Source of the DNA: a bacterium
GTDB lineage: Bacteria > Desulfobacterota > Desulfobulbia > Desulfobulbales > Desulfobulbaceae
Direction of reading: 5' to 3'
Assembly: GCA_030538155.1 (NCBI GenBank)
Contig: JAUNUN010000024.1
Location: 1-43,937 of the forward strand
Length of the DNA: 43,937 nt
The translations under genes were made by a program, and so were the position numbers. The notes beneath the pieces were generated by a model. It was not told the origin of the DNA. It saw only the letters and a program-made list of their open reading frames with translations, and did not search any database. This document shows positions 15,138 through 23,713 of the stretch, in pieces (the stretch's first letter is position 1; each line of letters starts with the position of its first letter).

Positions 15138-17447
15138 CTACATGCCCGAACCGCCAATGTCAAAGCCAAAGGGCGAGCCAATGTTGGCCAGCCGGAAAAT
15201 GAGCATGACGGTCTGGTCGTCCGGGGTATAGTTGGAGGCCAGCTCCACCGACCAACAGGAGGGTTGGTAGAGCAAACGGAATTTTTCTTCGATAGTGACC
15301 TTGTGTTCAATGGCCCGTTCTATGCTGTAGCCGACCGCAAAATTATAGGGCAGAAGATACCAGAAAGCCCCGCTGATGGAGTTGATGCTCAGTTCATCAT
15401 CGTAGCGGTAGTCAACGGCAAACACATCGCCACGGCTGCTGCGGTAGTCCGCCTCAACAGCATGCTCGATCATGCCGTCCCCATAGACGTCCACCTGGGT
15501 AGTGTAGAGCAGACGCGCCCCGGCTACGGGATAGAACCCGGTCTTGATCTCTACCGGTGTAAAAGGGGTATCGCTTTCCTCACTGCGCATGTCGTAGCCC
15601 TGGCGTACTTTGAAAAAAGCCAGGTCCCGTTCGCTCAAACTCCCATTTTTATTGCCGAAGAGAGAGAAGAAGTTGTTGATGCCGTAGTAAAAAGTGTTGG
15701 CTTCATCAATGTCGTCCACCGCGTCAAACTGGGGCAACATGTCGCTCTCAGGAATATCGACGTATTCGTATTCCACAAAGGGCCGCAGGGTGTGGCTCCA
15801 GCCATTGCCTTCGGTGGGTGCAGCGCCGTATTCCCGATACAAAGTAGAACCCACCTCGCCGCCCAGCCGGTACAGGAAACGGTTGGCCGTGTCTTCGTTT
15901 TTCCAGTCTTCGGCGCCACCATCGTCAATGACGTAGAAGGTCTCGCGCACACCGCCACGCACTGTGCTTTCCAGGTAGCGGCTGATGGGAATACTGGTTG
16001 ATACTTCCGGGAAGAGGTCAAAACGCTGCGCACCCACGCCGTGTTCCCGCCAGAAGTGGGTGTAATTGGTGTCCCAGGAGATATCAGCAGGGCTTGAGGC
16101 GATGGGCTTCAGGCCGGAATAGGTAAAGGAGGGCAGTTTCCAGAACTGCGAGGGGTCATCGGCAGTGTAGTTGCGATCACTGATATCGTTAATGGCTAGG
16201 AACTCACCCTGGAAGGTGGAGCCGTCATCCCAGGAGCGCAAGAACTCAACCGTGTTTTCACGGTACTGATCCAGCTTCTGTTCAAAGCCGCGGCCAAAGG
16301 CGTCACGGAAACGGTTGTGGTTCGCATTAAAGGAGGTAGACCCGGTGTTGAATTCGCGCAAATAGTCCTTGTCAGAGGCAATGTCCAGATCAAATCTGGT
16401 TATCCATTCGCCGATGTTCTGATCTGCCTTGCCGCGAATCCAGTACCGTTCCTTGTTGGTATGGGTGTAATTGCCTTCGCGGTAATAGGCCACTTCCGAA
16501 GGGTCACTGAGATCGTCGTCCAGGTAATGGGCCATGAGCGTACCCTTGCTGGTCTCATCGGTAACGTAACGGAACTCGCCACCCACCATCACACCACGGT
16601 CGGACAGGTAACGTGGGTAGATGGTCATGTCGGTGGTGGGGGAGAGGTTGATGAAAAACGGAGTCTCCAAACCAAAGCCATCGCGGTCGGACATGGACCA
16701 GGATGGGAAGAGGAAGCCGGTTTGGCGCTCCCGCTTGGCCGGCAGGATCATGTACGGGGAATAGAGAATGGGAATACCCTTTACCCGGAACACGGCATGC
16801 TTCATAAAGGCATAGCCGCCATCAGTGATCTTGGTGTCGGCAGCGCCAAAGCTCCAAGGGGGTGTCTGTCCTTCCTGTAGTTTACAGGTAATGACCCAGC
16901 CGTCTTCAATGTGGTAGGTGAGGTCGCCGGTTTTTTCAATGGTTCGGCCTTCCAGGTGCAGCTGCTGTCCTTGGCGTACGATAATGGCATTATCAAAGGA
17001 GCCGGTTGCATCCTTCAGGTTGATGGTGCCGCTTTCAGCCACAAGTTCGTCACCCTTGACATTGATCTGCACATTGCCGCGCGCCTTTGCCTGGCCCATG
17101 CTCACGTCATAGGCCACCCAGTCTGCCTTGATGGTTGTCGTCGTGGTTTGAGTCGTTGTCGGCTCTGCATCATCAGTGCCGACATCGGCGTCGGGGCCAA
17201 GCAGGGCGTCCCATCTGGAAGTCGCTGGTTTTTTTACCGAAGTGGTGCTCTCCTTCTTTTCCAGAACAACGTTGCCTTCGGCGATGACACTGGGCGGATT
17301 TTCATAACGGGTAATTTTATCCGCCGTGATGTCCCACTGTTCTGCATCCATTTCGGCTGCAAAGAGCGGTACATTCCAGGTGAACGCGATTATGGCCGCG
17401 AGGGTTGTAGAGTACAGAATTTTGTAAATCATGGTTCGTGCGTTCAA
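15138..17447 (-). CDS. lptD: LPS-assembly outer membrane protein LptD
   Basis: The 769-residue product has a signal peptide (LAAIIAFTWNVPLFA-A), an N-terminal OstA/LptA-like jellyroll (NPPSVIAEGNVVLEKKE, GNVQINVKGDELVAESG) and a long beta-barrel rich in aromatic residues (GIPILYSPYMILPAKRERQTGFLFPS is the family's highly conserved segment, seen here with the same order). It inserts LPS into the outer membrane together with LptE. A Thr-rich low-complexity insert lies at about residues 95-107. The TTG at 17447 has AGGA 9 bases upstream; the ATG at 17432 is an alternative. It is the first gene of the lptD-DHH-mltB-mltA unit. Confidence 0.93.
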   Translation of the reverse strand: MNARTMIYKILYSTTLAAIIAFTWNVPLFAAEMDAEQWDITADKITRYENPPSVIAEGNVVLEKKESTTSVKKPATSRWDALLGPDADVGTDDAEPTTTQTTTTTIKADWVAYDVSMGQAKARGNVQINVKGDELVAESGTINLKDATGSFDNAIIVRQGQQLHLEGRTIEKTGDLTYHIEDGWVITCKLQEGQTPPWSFGAADTKITDGGYAFMKHAVFRVKGIPILYSPYMILPAKRERQTGFLFPSWSMSDRDGFGLETPFFINLSPTTDMTIYPRYLSDRGVMVGGEFRYVTDETSKGTLMAHYLDDDLSDPSEVAYYREGNYTHTNKERYWIRGKADQNIGEWITRFDLDIASDKDYLREFNTGSTSFNANHNRFRDAFGRGFEQKLDQYRENTVEFLRSWDDGSTFQGEFLAINDISDRNYTADDPSQFWKLPSFTYSGLKPIASSPADISWDTNYTHFWREHGVGAQRFDLFPEVSTSIPISRYLESTVRGGVRETFYVIDDGGAEDWKNEDTANRFLYRLGGEVGSTLYREYGAAPTEGNGWSHTLRPFVEYEYVDIPESDMLPQFDAVDDIDEANTFYYGINNFFSLFGNKNGSLSERDLAFFKVRQGYDMRSEESDTPFTPVEIKTGFYPVAGARLLYTTQVDVYGDGMIEHAVEADYRSSRGDVFAVDYRYDDELSINSISGAFWYLLPYNFAVGYSIERAIEHKVTIEEKFRLLYQPSCWSVELASNYTPDDQTVMLIFRLANIGSPFGFDIGGSGM

Positions 17448-17558
17448 TGCGATCGTTCCTGGGAGCTGGTCAAAGAATATCAGAGAGCCGGAATGGCTCT
17501 GGTGGAATAAAATTTGTATAGGGAGAACAAGATGGCCAAAATTTTATACCGTGCCTGA

Positions 17559-17587
17559 AATGTACGTGGGCCTAATTTAAGTGTCAA
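17559..17587 (-). promoter_or_regulatory. Sigma-70 promoter for lptD operon
   Basis: On the minus strand a perfect TTGACA (17587-17582) is 17 bases from TACATT (17564-17559). A start near 17552 would give a leader of about 105 bases. A TATAAA just downstream could be an alternative -10. Confidence 0.65.
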
Positions 17588-17633
17588 GCGAAAACTCATG
17601 ATCAAGTCTCCTTGGGCAGCCGGGCCGGTAAAA

Positions 17634-17664
17634 TTGCTTGCATGGGTGCATAAAGTGCTATAAT
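17634..17664 (+). promoter_or_regulatory. Promoter candidate for the RNase E/G gene
   Basis: A perfect TATAAT lies at 17659-17664. TTGCTT (17634) is 19 bases upstream and TTGCAT (17638) 15 bases, so the -35 is not ideal in either register. Use of this promoter would give a 5' leader of about 225 bases. Confidence 0.45.
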
Positions 17665-17894
17665 GAGCATGAGTTGCAATCCATATGATTTTTTCACGCT
17701 GTTGTGTTGCCACTTCACCAGAAAAACTCATTTTCTGATATCGATCAAGCACCATACAAGTATGGCGCGACATATGTGCGCCAGTCCTCACAAGATGAGC
17801 ACCGCCGCATAGAGAGGCGTCGCGCATGCCCGCAAAATGCGTATAGATACGGGTATTGCAGCGGATGCTTCCTGTTTGGCGTGCAAGGAGTAGA

Positions 17895-19946
17895 ATGACC
17901 GGATCAAAGCAAGATGCCCCAAAGAAAAATACCAAGCCGCGGGCAAAGGCCCGTACCGGCGCCTGGTGGAAGAGCGTTACTCCGCCGGATCAACCCGAGG
18001 AGGCCCAGCCTTCCTCTTCAGAGCCCTTGGCAGAAAGTCAATCTGCCGCTGTGGCAATTCCTCCACCAGTAGAACAGCAGCCTGCTGACAACCAACCTGC
18101 TGTAGTTCCTGAGCTGGAAACAGCGGTAGAGTCAACTGCGGATGAAGGCCATGCTGTGGAAAGCGCCGCATCTGCCGGCGCTGTTCCTGTTGCCAAAAAA
18201 GGTGTACGGCGCAGCCGGAGAAGGAGCAGGAAGACTGACACAGAATCAGGAGAAACAGCCGAGGCGACAGAATCAGCAGACTCAGCAGACGCAGAAAATA
18301 CGGCAAACCTTGACGCCGCAGTTGAAACCGAGGCAATCGCGGAAGACAGAGCAGACAGCGCCGATGAGCAGGACGAAGAAGAAACGGTCGAGTCTATCAG
18401 CCCGACCGTGGTCAAGCGCGACCCTCAGGCCGTATACAAGCTGCTGGTCAATGCCGATGAACCGGAGGAGTGCCGGGTGGCGCTCTTGGAAAACGGTCGC
18501 CTGGAATCCTTCCACGTCTCAACCGTTGAGCGGGAAGCCACCAAGAACAATATCTACAAGGGTCGCATTGTCTCGATAGAGCCGAATTTGCAGGTTGCCT
18601 TTGTGGATATCGGCACCGGCAGAAACGGTTTTCTTCCCTTTGACGAGATCCACCCCGAGTACTACCGGGAGAACTTGACTGAGCGAGTGCGCGAGCTGGT
18701 CACCCAGCAGCAGTGGAAGAAGCTGAAGATTGAAGAGGTGATGCAGAAGGGCCAGGAGGTACTGGTTCAGGTGGTCAAGGAGGTGACCGGCAATAAAGGT
18801 GCCAACGTAACCACCTATCTCTCCCTGCCGGGCCGCTGTCTGGTGCTTTTACCGGGCAGTGACAGCGCGGGCATTTCCCGTAAAATTGCCGGTGAAGGCC
18901 GCAGGTCGGAATTGCGGGAGATGATGAGCGAGCTGGAATTACCTGAAGGCATCGGCTACATCGTGCGCACCGCCAGCGCGGAACTGACCAAGATCACGCT
19001 CAAGGAAGATTTGGACAGGCTTCTGCAACTGTGGGAACAGATCCGCAGCCGGGGCCAGACAGAACAGTCCCCGGCGCTGGTGTATCAGGAGCAGGACACC
19101 GTGGTCCGCTTCCTCCGCGACCACTTCTTTCCTGAAATTCAGGAAATTGTGGTGGACACCGACGAAACCCTGCAGCAGGTGCAGGATTTTATCCAGCAAC
19201 TGCCGACCAAACAGCGTCAGGTGCGGGTGCGCCAGCACAGGGGCGTCAAGCCCATTTTCAACCAGCACAACATTGAAGAGCAGATTGAATCCATCTACCG
19301 GCCGCAGGTGCCTCTGCCCTCCGGCGGCTCTATAGTCATCGACCCCACCGAGGCCCTGGTGGCCATTGATGTCAATTCGGGCCGTACCTCCAAGAACAGT
19401 GATTTTGAAGAGAGCATCTTTCTCGCCAACATGGAGGCAGCCGAGGAACTGGCGCGCCAGTTGCGGCTGCGTGACCTGGGCGGTTTGATTGTGGTGGATT
19501 TCATCGATATGCGCAGCAGAAAGCATATCCAGGAGGTGGAGCGGCAGGTCAAGGCGAGCATGAAACGGGACAAGGCCAAGGTGGATATCAGCCGAATCTC
19601 CCGTTTCGGCCTGATGCAGATCTCCCGCCAGAAGATGGGCGCGCCCACGGCCAAGGGCAGCTATATCACCTGCGCTCACTGTCAGGGCAGGGGAGTGGTG
19701 CGTTCGGTGGAAACCCAGGCCCTCTACTATCTGCGCCGCATTCAGACCGGCATTATCCGTAAGAAAGTTGCCAGGGTGGAGTGCCGCTTCCCACTCGAAG
19801 TTGCGCAGTACCTGCTCAACCGCAAAAAAGAGGAACTGGCGGCCCTGGAACGCCAGCATAACGCTACCATCGAGATCACGGTCCGCCCGGACATGCTTCC
19901 CTCGGAGCACGAGATGGATTTCCTCGGCGCGGAAAGCGCCGCATAG
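17895..19946 (+). CDS. rne: Ribonuclease E/G
   Basis: The 683-residue product (ATG at 17895 with AAGGAG 5 bases upstream) is an RNase E/G catalytic core preceded by about 170 disordered residues rich in Ala, Glu, Pro and Asp, with a basic patch (GVRRSRRRSRK). The core has the S1 domain at about 215-330 (IYKGRIVSIEPNLQVAFVDI), the DNase I-like subdomain with the magnesium aspartates D492 (AIDVNSG) and D535 (VVDFIDM), 43 residues apart as in E. coli, and the zinc-link CAHC (C593, C596). It cuts single-stranded A/U-rich RNA in rRNA maturation and mRNA decay. E. coli RNase E carries its disordered scaffold at the C-terminus; here the tail is almost absent and the extension is N-terminal. RNase G (rng) is an alternative name. 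Confidence 0.93.
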   Translation: MTGSKQDAPKKNTKPRAKARTGAWWKSVTPPDQPEEAQPSSSEPLAESQSAAVAIPPPVEQQPADNQPAVVPELETAVESTADEGHAVESAASAGAVPVAKKGVRRSRRRSRKTDTESGETAEATESADSADAENTANLDAAVETEAIAEDRADSADEQDEEETVESISPTVVKRDPQAVYKLLVNADEPEECRVALLENGRLESFHVSTVEREATKNNIYKGRIVSIEPNLQVAFVDIGTGRNGFLPFDEIHPEYYRENLTERVRELVTQQQWKKLKIEEVMQKGQEVLVQVVKEVTGNKGANVTTYLSLPGRCLVLLPGSDSAGISRKIAGEGRRSELREMMSELELPEGIGYIVRTASAELTKITLKEDLDRLLQLWEQIRSRGQTEQSPALVYQEQDTVVRFLRDHFFPEIQEIVVDTDETLQQVQDFIQQLPTKQRQVRVRQHRGVKPIFNQHNIEEQIESIYRPQVPLPSGGSIVIDPTEALVAIDVNSGRTSKNSDFEESIFLANMEAAEELARQLRLRDLGGLIVVDFIDMRSRKHIQEVERQVKASMKRDKAKVDISRISRFGLMQISRQKMGAPTAKGSYITCAHCQGRGVVRSVETQALYYLRRIQTGIIRKKVARVECRFPLEVAQYLLNRKKEELAALERQHNATIEITVRPDMLPSEHEMDFLGAESAA

Positions 19947-19972
19947 CGTCTCACCGTATGCTTATCTAAAAC

Positions 19973-20007
19973 CTCCGGCATGGCAAGCCGCCATGCCGGA
20001 GTCGTTT
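19973..20007. terminator. Strong bidirectional terminator between rne and purU
   Basis: A perfect 12-bp stem, CTCCGGCATGGC with GCCATGCCGGAG, has a 5-base loop and is followed by TCGTTTTA on the plus strand and TTTTAGA on the other. It lies between two convergent genes and can serve both. Confidence 0.88.
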
Positions 20008-20020
20008 TAACTCATTTCCT

Positions 20021-20902
20021 TTACGAAAAAACCAGGGTGCGGTTCTGGTACACCAGGATCTGCCGCTGCAGATGGTGCCAGATGGCCCGGGCCAGGATAA
20101 TTTTCTCCAGGTCACGGCCCTTGCGCACCAGATCCTCAATCGAATCCTCGTGACTGACGCGGATGGTATCCTGGGCGATGATGGGGCCGCCATCCAGTTC
20201 TGCGGTGACATAGTGGCTGGTTGCGCCGATCACCTTCACTCCGCGCTCATAGGCGTGGTGATAGGGTCTGGCGCCGGGAAAGGCGGGCAGAAAGGAGTGG
20301 TGGATGTTGATGATCCGGTTGGGGTAGTGGGAGACGAAGTCCTCCGATAGGATTTGCATATAACGGGCCAGCACGATGAAATCTATTTCATGCTCGGTCA
20401 AAAGGTCGCGCTGGGCCTGTTCCTGTTCCTCTTTGTTGGCCTTATTGATGGGGAAATGCGCAAATTCCACTCCAAATTGGCGCGCCACAGACTCCATATC
20501 CTGGTGGTTACTGATAATCAGCGGAATCTCTACCTCGATTTCCTGGGATTTCCAGCGGGACAGGATATCAAAGAGGCAGTGGGGCAGTTTGGAAACAAAG
20601 ATCGCCATGCGCGGCACTTCGTGGGAAAAGTGCAATTGCCAGTTCATGTTGTAGCGCCGGGCAATGAGCACATCAAAGAACTCGCCTATCTTGTCTACAG
20701 GAATGGCAAAGTCGTTGAGTTCCCACTCGATACGCATGAAAAAGACGCACTTGCCGGCGTCCACATGCTGATCGAGAAAGGTGATGTTGCCGTTATTCTT
20801 GGCAATAAACTCACTGACCGTGGCAATGATGCCCTTGTTGTCCGGGCAGTGAATAAGCAAAATGGCAGATGGGGTGGCCGAACCGGCGCAGGGAAGTCGC
20901 AT
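20021..20902 (-). CDS. purU: Formyltetrahydrofolate deformylase
   Basis: The 293-residue product has an N-terminal ACT domain (LLIHCPDNKGIIATVSEFI, residues 15-90) and a C-terminal formyltransferase-fold hydrolase domain with ISNHQDM, the NIHHSFLPAFPGARPYHHAY segment and GATSHYVTAELDGGPIIAQ, which bear the catalytic Asn, His and Asp of the family. It hydrolyses 10-formyl-THF to formate and THF, balancing one-carbon units. The ATG at 20902 is chosen; a TTG three codons upstream is in frame. No clear ribosome site is seen. It ends at the shared terminator and follows the M20 peptidase gene by 49 bases. Confidence 0.94.
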   Translation of the reverse strand: MRLPCAGSATPSAILLIHCPDNKGIIATVSEFIAKNNGNITFLDQHVDAGKCVFFMRIEWELNDFAIPVDKIGEFFDVLIARRYNMNWQLHFSHEVPRMAIFVSKLPHCLFDILSRWKSQEIEVEIPLIISNHQDMESVARQFGVEFAHFPINKANKEEQEQAQRDLLTEHEIDFIVLARYMQILSEDFVSHYPNRIINIHHSFLPAFPGARPYHHAYERGVKVIGATSHYVTAELDGGPIIAQDTIRVSHEDSIEDLVRKGRDLEKIILARAIWHHLQRQILVYQNRTLVFS

Positions 20903-20951
20903 GGTGCACAAAGATTAAAGTGAATGGAAGCGCTCGGTGCAGGCCGTACGT

Positions 20952-22097
20952 TCAGCACTGCACCCTGGTGAGCAGGGCAAGAATCAACTCGGTGAGCCTG
21001 ACCATGTCAGCCAGTTCTACCTGTTCGTTGGTGGAATGCACATTGGTCATGCCGGTGGCGACAATCGCCGTGGCCAAACCCCGACCGTTGAAGATGTTGG
21101 CATCGCTGCCGCCGCCTGCCTTTTCATAGCTGAGCTCCAGATCAATGGCGCTTGCTGCTTCTGCAATGCGGCGGATGACCCGGCTGTCTGCACCCAATGC
21201 CATGGCTGGAAAATCCTCTTCCACCCCCACCTCGATGCGGGGGTTGCCGCGGGCCGCGCCGGTCGGGTCGCTCCAGTGTTTGGCAGTGTTGACGAAGCGG
21301 TCGGTAATGGCTTGCGTTAGTTGCCTGAGTTTTTGCGGGCTGTGGCTGCGCACCTCGCCATTGATCACTACTTTTTCCGGTACGATGTTGGAGGCCACGC
21401 CGCCCTGGATGATACCGAAGTTGACCGTGCTTTCCTCGTCGATACGGCCGCAGGGAATATCAGCCAGCGCCTTGGCGGCGAGCACAATGGCATTGATGCC
21501 CCATTCCGGGTGTAGGCCGGCATGGGCCGCTATACCTGCGACATGAATCTGCAGCTTGTTAGCCGCAGGCGCATGGGTGATAACCTTAGCAAAGCCGGTT
21601 GAATCAAGGGCATAGCCTTCCTTTGCCTGCATGACACTGGTGTCGAAGGCCTTTGCACCCACCAGGCCGATTTCCTCACAGGTGGTGATCAGAAACTCGA
21701 CCGGCCGGTGCGCAATGCCTTTTTTCTTCAGGACCCGCATGGCCTCGATGCAGGCCACCAGGCCGGATTTATCGTCACTGCCCAAGACGGTGTTGCCGCT
21801 GCTGGTAAAAAGATCGCCGCTGCGGCGTACCTTCACCCCCCTGGTGGGCGGTACGGTGTCCATGTGGCAACTGAAAAAAATCGGGGCAAGGGGCAGGCTG
21901 CCTGCAAAACGGATGAGCAGATTGCCGCTCTCCGAGCCGGTTACTGCGGCGGAGTCGTCCTCCAGCACCAGATCCGCACCCAGTTCTTTGAATACTGTTT
22001 GCAAGTATCGTGAAATACGGCCTTCAAAGCGGGAAGGGCTTTCAATTTCGCACAGCGTGATAAATTCCTGCGCCAGGCGTTCTGCATCAACCTGCAT
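20952..22097 (-). CDS. M20 family metallopeptidase (tripeptidase T-like)
   Basis: The 381-residue product has the M20 metal-binding order: H78 and D80 in SCHMDTVPP, D108 in GSDDKSG, the general base E141/E142 in TCEEIGLVGA, and D165 in ALDSTG. A lid domain follows (HAGLHPEWGINAIV), and the last part has GGGSDANIFNGRG with the remaining ligand. These features fit the PepT-like branch of M20, zinc aminopeptidases acting on short peptides; the precise substrate is not visible. Its start overlaps the end of ispDF by 11 bases and has AGAGG upstream, so the two are co-translated. Confidence 0.88.
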   Translation of the reverse strand: MQVDAERLAQEFITLCEIESPSRFEGRISRYLQTVFKELGADLVLEDDSAAVTGSESGNLLIRFAGSLPLAPIFFSCHMDTVPPTRGVKVRRSGDLFTSSGNTVLGSDDKSGLVACIEAMRVLKKKGIAHRPVEFLITTCEEIGLVGAKAFDTSVMQAKEGYALDSTGFAKVITHAPAANKLQIHVAGIAAHAGLHPEWGINAIVLAAKALADIPCGRIDEESTVNFGIIQGGVASNIVPEKVVINGEVRSHSPQKLRQLTQAITDRFVNTAKHWSDPTGAARGNPRIEVGVEEDFPAMALGADSRVIRRIAEAASAIDLELSYEKAGGGSDANIFNGRGLATAIVATGMTNVHSTNEQVELADMVRLTELILALLTRVQC

Positions 22098-23322
22098 GTG
22101 TAACCTCTAAGAGTATGACGGCATGGGCGGCAATGCCTTCGCCCCGGCCGGTGTAGCCCATTTGTTCGGTGGTGGTGGCCTTGATATTCACCTGTTCCGG
22201 CCCGGCCTGGCACGAACGGGCCAGTTTTTCCTGCATGCCGGCCAGATAGGGCATGAGTTTTGGGGCCTGGCAGACAATAGTGATATCCGCATTAGCAAGA
22301 GCCAGGCCGCGCGTCTTGGCCAGCTCCCACACCTTTTCCAAAAGGAGCAGACTGTTTACTCCCTTGTACTGCGGATCGCTGTCCGGAAAGTGGCGACCGA
22401 TATCGCCCAGGCCGAGAGCTCCTAAAAGGGCATCGGTCAGGGCGTGGCTGACCACATCCGCATCGGAATGGCCAGCCAGTCCTAAATGGTAGTCGATCTC
22501 CACCCCGCCCAGAATCAGTTTGCGGCCGCTCACCAGCCGGTGCACATCAAAACCGTGGCCAATCTTCATCGCTCTGTGCCGAGTTTGTTTGTTCTCATCT
22601 TTGTGATCCTGTTCAAGCAATGCTTCTGCCAGGACCAGGTCTTCAGGTCGGGTGATCTTGAGGTTTTTCTGTGACCCTGTCACCACCCGTACAGTCATGC
22701 CGGCATGTTCAAGCAAAGAGGCCTCATCCGTGCCCTGAAAGTCGTCCTGCAAAGCCTTGTTAAAGGCCTGTTTCAGCAGGTCGCGACGCACCACCTGGGG
22801 CGTCTGGGCCTGCCAGAGGTGGCTGCGGTCAAGCGTTGTGCGGATCTCGTCGGTAGCGGCATCTACCTCCTTGAGGGTGTCGGTCACCGCCAGGGCAGCA
22901 ATGGCAGCACCATGATGCTGAGCGCTGTCCAGACAGCGCTCAACTAAGTCAAGCGTCACCAGAGGTCGGGCGGCATCGTGCACCAGGATCAGTGAAATGT
23001 CAGGGGAGAGCCGGGCCAGGCCTGCCCGTACTGAATCCTGCCGGGTTTTGCCGCCAGGAGTGAAACTGAGGCGTGCCATTTGTTGCGGGCTCAGAAAGAC
23101 GCGGCAGACGCTTTGACACTCCTCAAGATAGGCAGCAGGTGCAACCACCACGATTTCAGCCAGGCTCGACACTTGGAGCAGTGCCCGGCAACTGCGCACC
23201 AGTATCGGTTCGCCTGCCAAGAGTAGGAGTTGCTTGGGTCGGGCCGCAGCCATACGGCTGCCGGTACCGCCCGCAGCAAGAATAGCGCCGCAGAGCGGCA
23301 GGGTTGAACCATCCATCTTCAT
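22087..23322 (-). CDS. ispDF: Bifunctional IspD/IspF enzyme of the MEP isoprenoid pathway
   Basis: The product (411 residues from 23322, or 409 from the ATG at 23316) is a fusion. Residues 1 to about 235 form IspD, which makes CDP-methylerythritol from CTP and MEP: the CTP loop is AILAAGGTGSRM and DAARPLV, and GTDEASLLEHAG are typical. Residues 252-411 form IspF, which cyclises CDP-ME 2-phosphate: GHGFDVHRL and GLAGHSDADVVSHAL hold the metal ligands and IKATTTEQMGYTGRGEGIAA closes it. Fusions of non-consecutive steps are known in alpha-, epsilon- and some delta-proteobacteria. An in-frame extension upstream to 23394 runs through the RNase P RNA gene and is not protein. The start is only a few bases from the RNA terminator. 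Confidence 0.94.
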   Translation of the reverse strand: MKMDGSTLPLCGAILAAGGTGSRMAAARPKQLLLLAGEPILVRSCRALLQVSSLAEIVVVAPAAYLEECQSVCRVFLSPQQMARLSFTPGGKTRQDSVRAGLARLSPDISLILVHDAARPLVTLDLVERCLDSAQHHGAAIAALAVTDTLKEVDAATDEIRTTLDRSHLWQAQTPQVVRRDLLKQAFNKALQDDFQGTDEASLLEHAGMTVRVVTGSQKNLKITRPEDLVLAEALLEQDHKDENKQTRHRAMKIGHGFDVHRLVSGRKLILGGVEIDYHLGLAGHSDADVVSHALTDALLGALGLGDIGRHFPDSDPQYKGVNSLLLLEKVWELAKTRGLALANADITIVCQAPKLMPYLAGMQEKLARSCQAGPEQVNIKATTTEQMGYTGRGEGIAAHAVILLEVTHAG

Positions 23323-23329
23323 CAAAAAA

Positions 23330-23702
23330 GGGGTGGGCTGTAAGCCGAATTCTGTCTCGGCAAACGGTATAAACCGCTTGCCGAGCATGATCATTTAACT
23401 GGGAATACCGGTCGCCCGGCATCTCGTGCAACCTACCCGGAGGCATCAGGCGGGCAGCCCTCAAACGCCTCCCTATTTGGTCTTGCACCCGGTGGGGTTT
23501 ACCTTGCCCTACCTGTCGCCAGGCAGGCGGTGAGCTCTTACCTCGCCATTTCACCCTTACCTGTGGGCTTGCGCCCCATCGGCGGTGTCTTTTCTGTGGC
23601 ACTTTCCCCTGGTTGCCCAGCGTTCGCGTTACGAACCACCGTGCCCTGTGGTGTTCGGACTTTCCTCCCCGGCAGCGCCGGAGCGATCATGCGCCCACCC
23701 CT
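23330..23702 (-). ncRNA. rnpB: RNase P RNA (class A)
   Basis: The minus strand holds the hallmarks of the catalytic RNA of RNase P: GAGGAAAGTCCGAAC near the 5' end (CR I, P4 5' half), the later ACAGAATTCGGCTTACAG (P4 3' half region), and ATGGGGCGCAAGCCCAC and GAAATGGCGAGGTAAGAGC in between. The ends pair as P1: GGGGTGGG at 23701-23694 with CCCACCCC at 23337-23330, directly followed by six Ts (terminator). About 373 bases is the normal length. It begins 12 bases after the rnhA-like stop; a TAAATT that overlaps that stop codon lies at the right distance to serve as a -10. Its partner rnpA is not in the window. The RNA matures tRNA 5' ends. Confidence 0.95.
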
Positions 23703-23713
23703 TAACCGAAAAT

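Larger units (their letters stand above)
17448..17894 (+). other. Divergent intergenic region between lptD and the RNase E/G gene
   Basis: These 447 bases hold the lptD promoter, a promoter candidate for the RNase gene, and a leader of about 230 bases before the RNase start. A 6-bp hairpin (AGAGCC/GGCTCT) lies near 17484-17500. Short open frames here (64 and 151 codons) lack ribosome sites and have no protein-like composition, so I call no gene. Confidence 0.6.

Noticed and set aside
17480..17935. A 151-codon minus-strand frame in the lptD-rne gap
   Set aside because: No ribosome site, spans the lptD promoter and the rne start, and has no protein features.
18939..19910. A 323-codon minus-strand frame over rne
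   Set aside because: Antisense to the catalytic core of RNase E/G, with no recognisable domain.
23322..23394. In-frame N-terminal extension of IspDF
   Set aside because: These bases are the 3' end of the RNase P RNA, so the extension is not translated.
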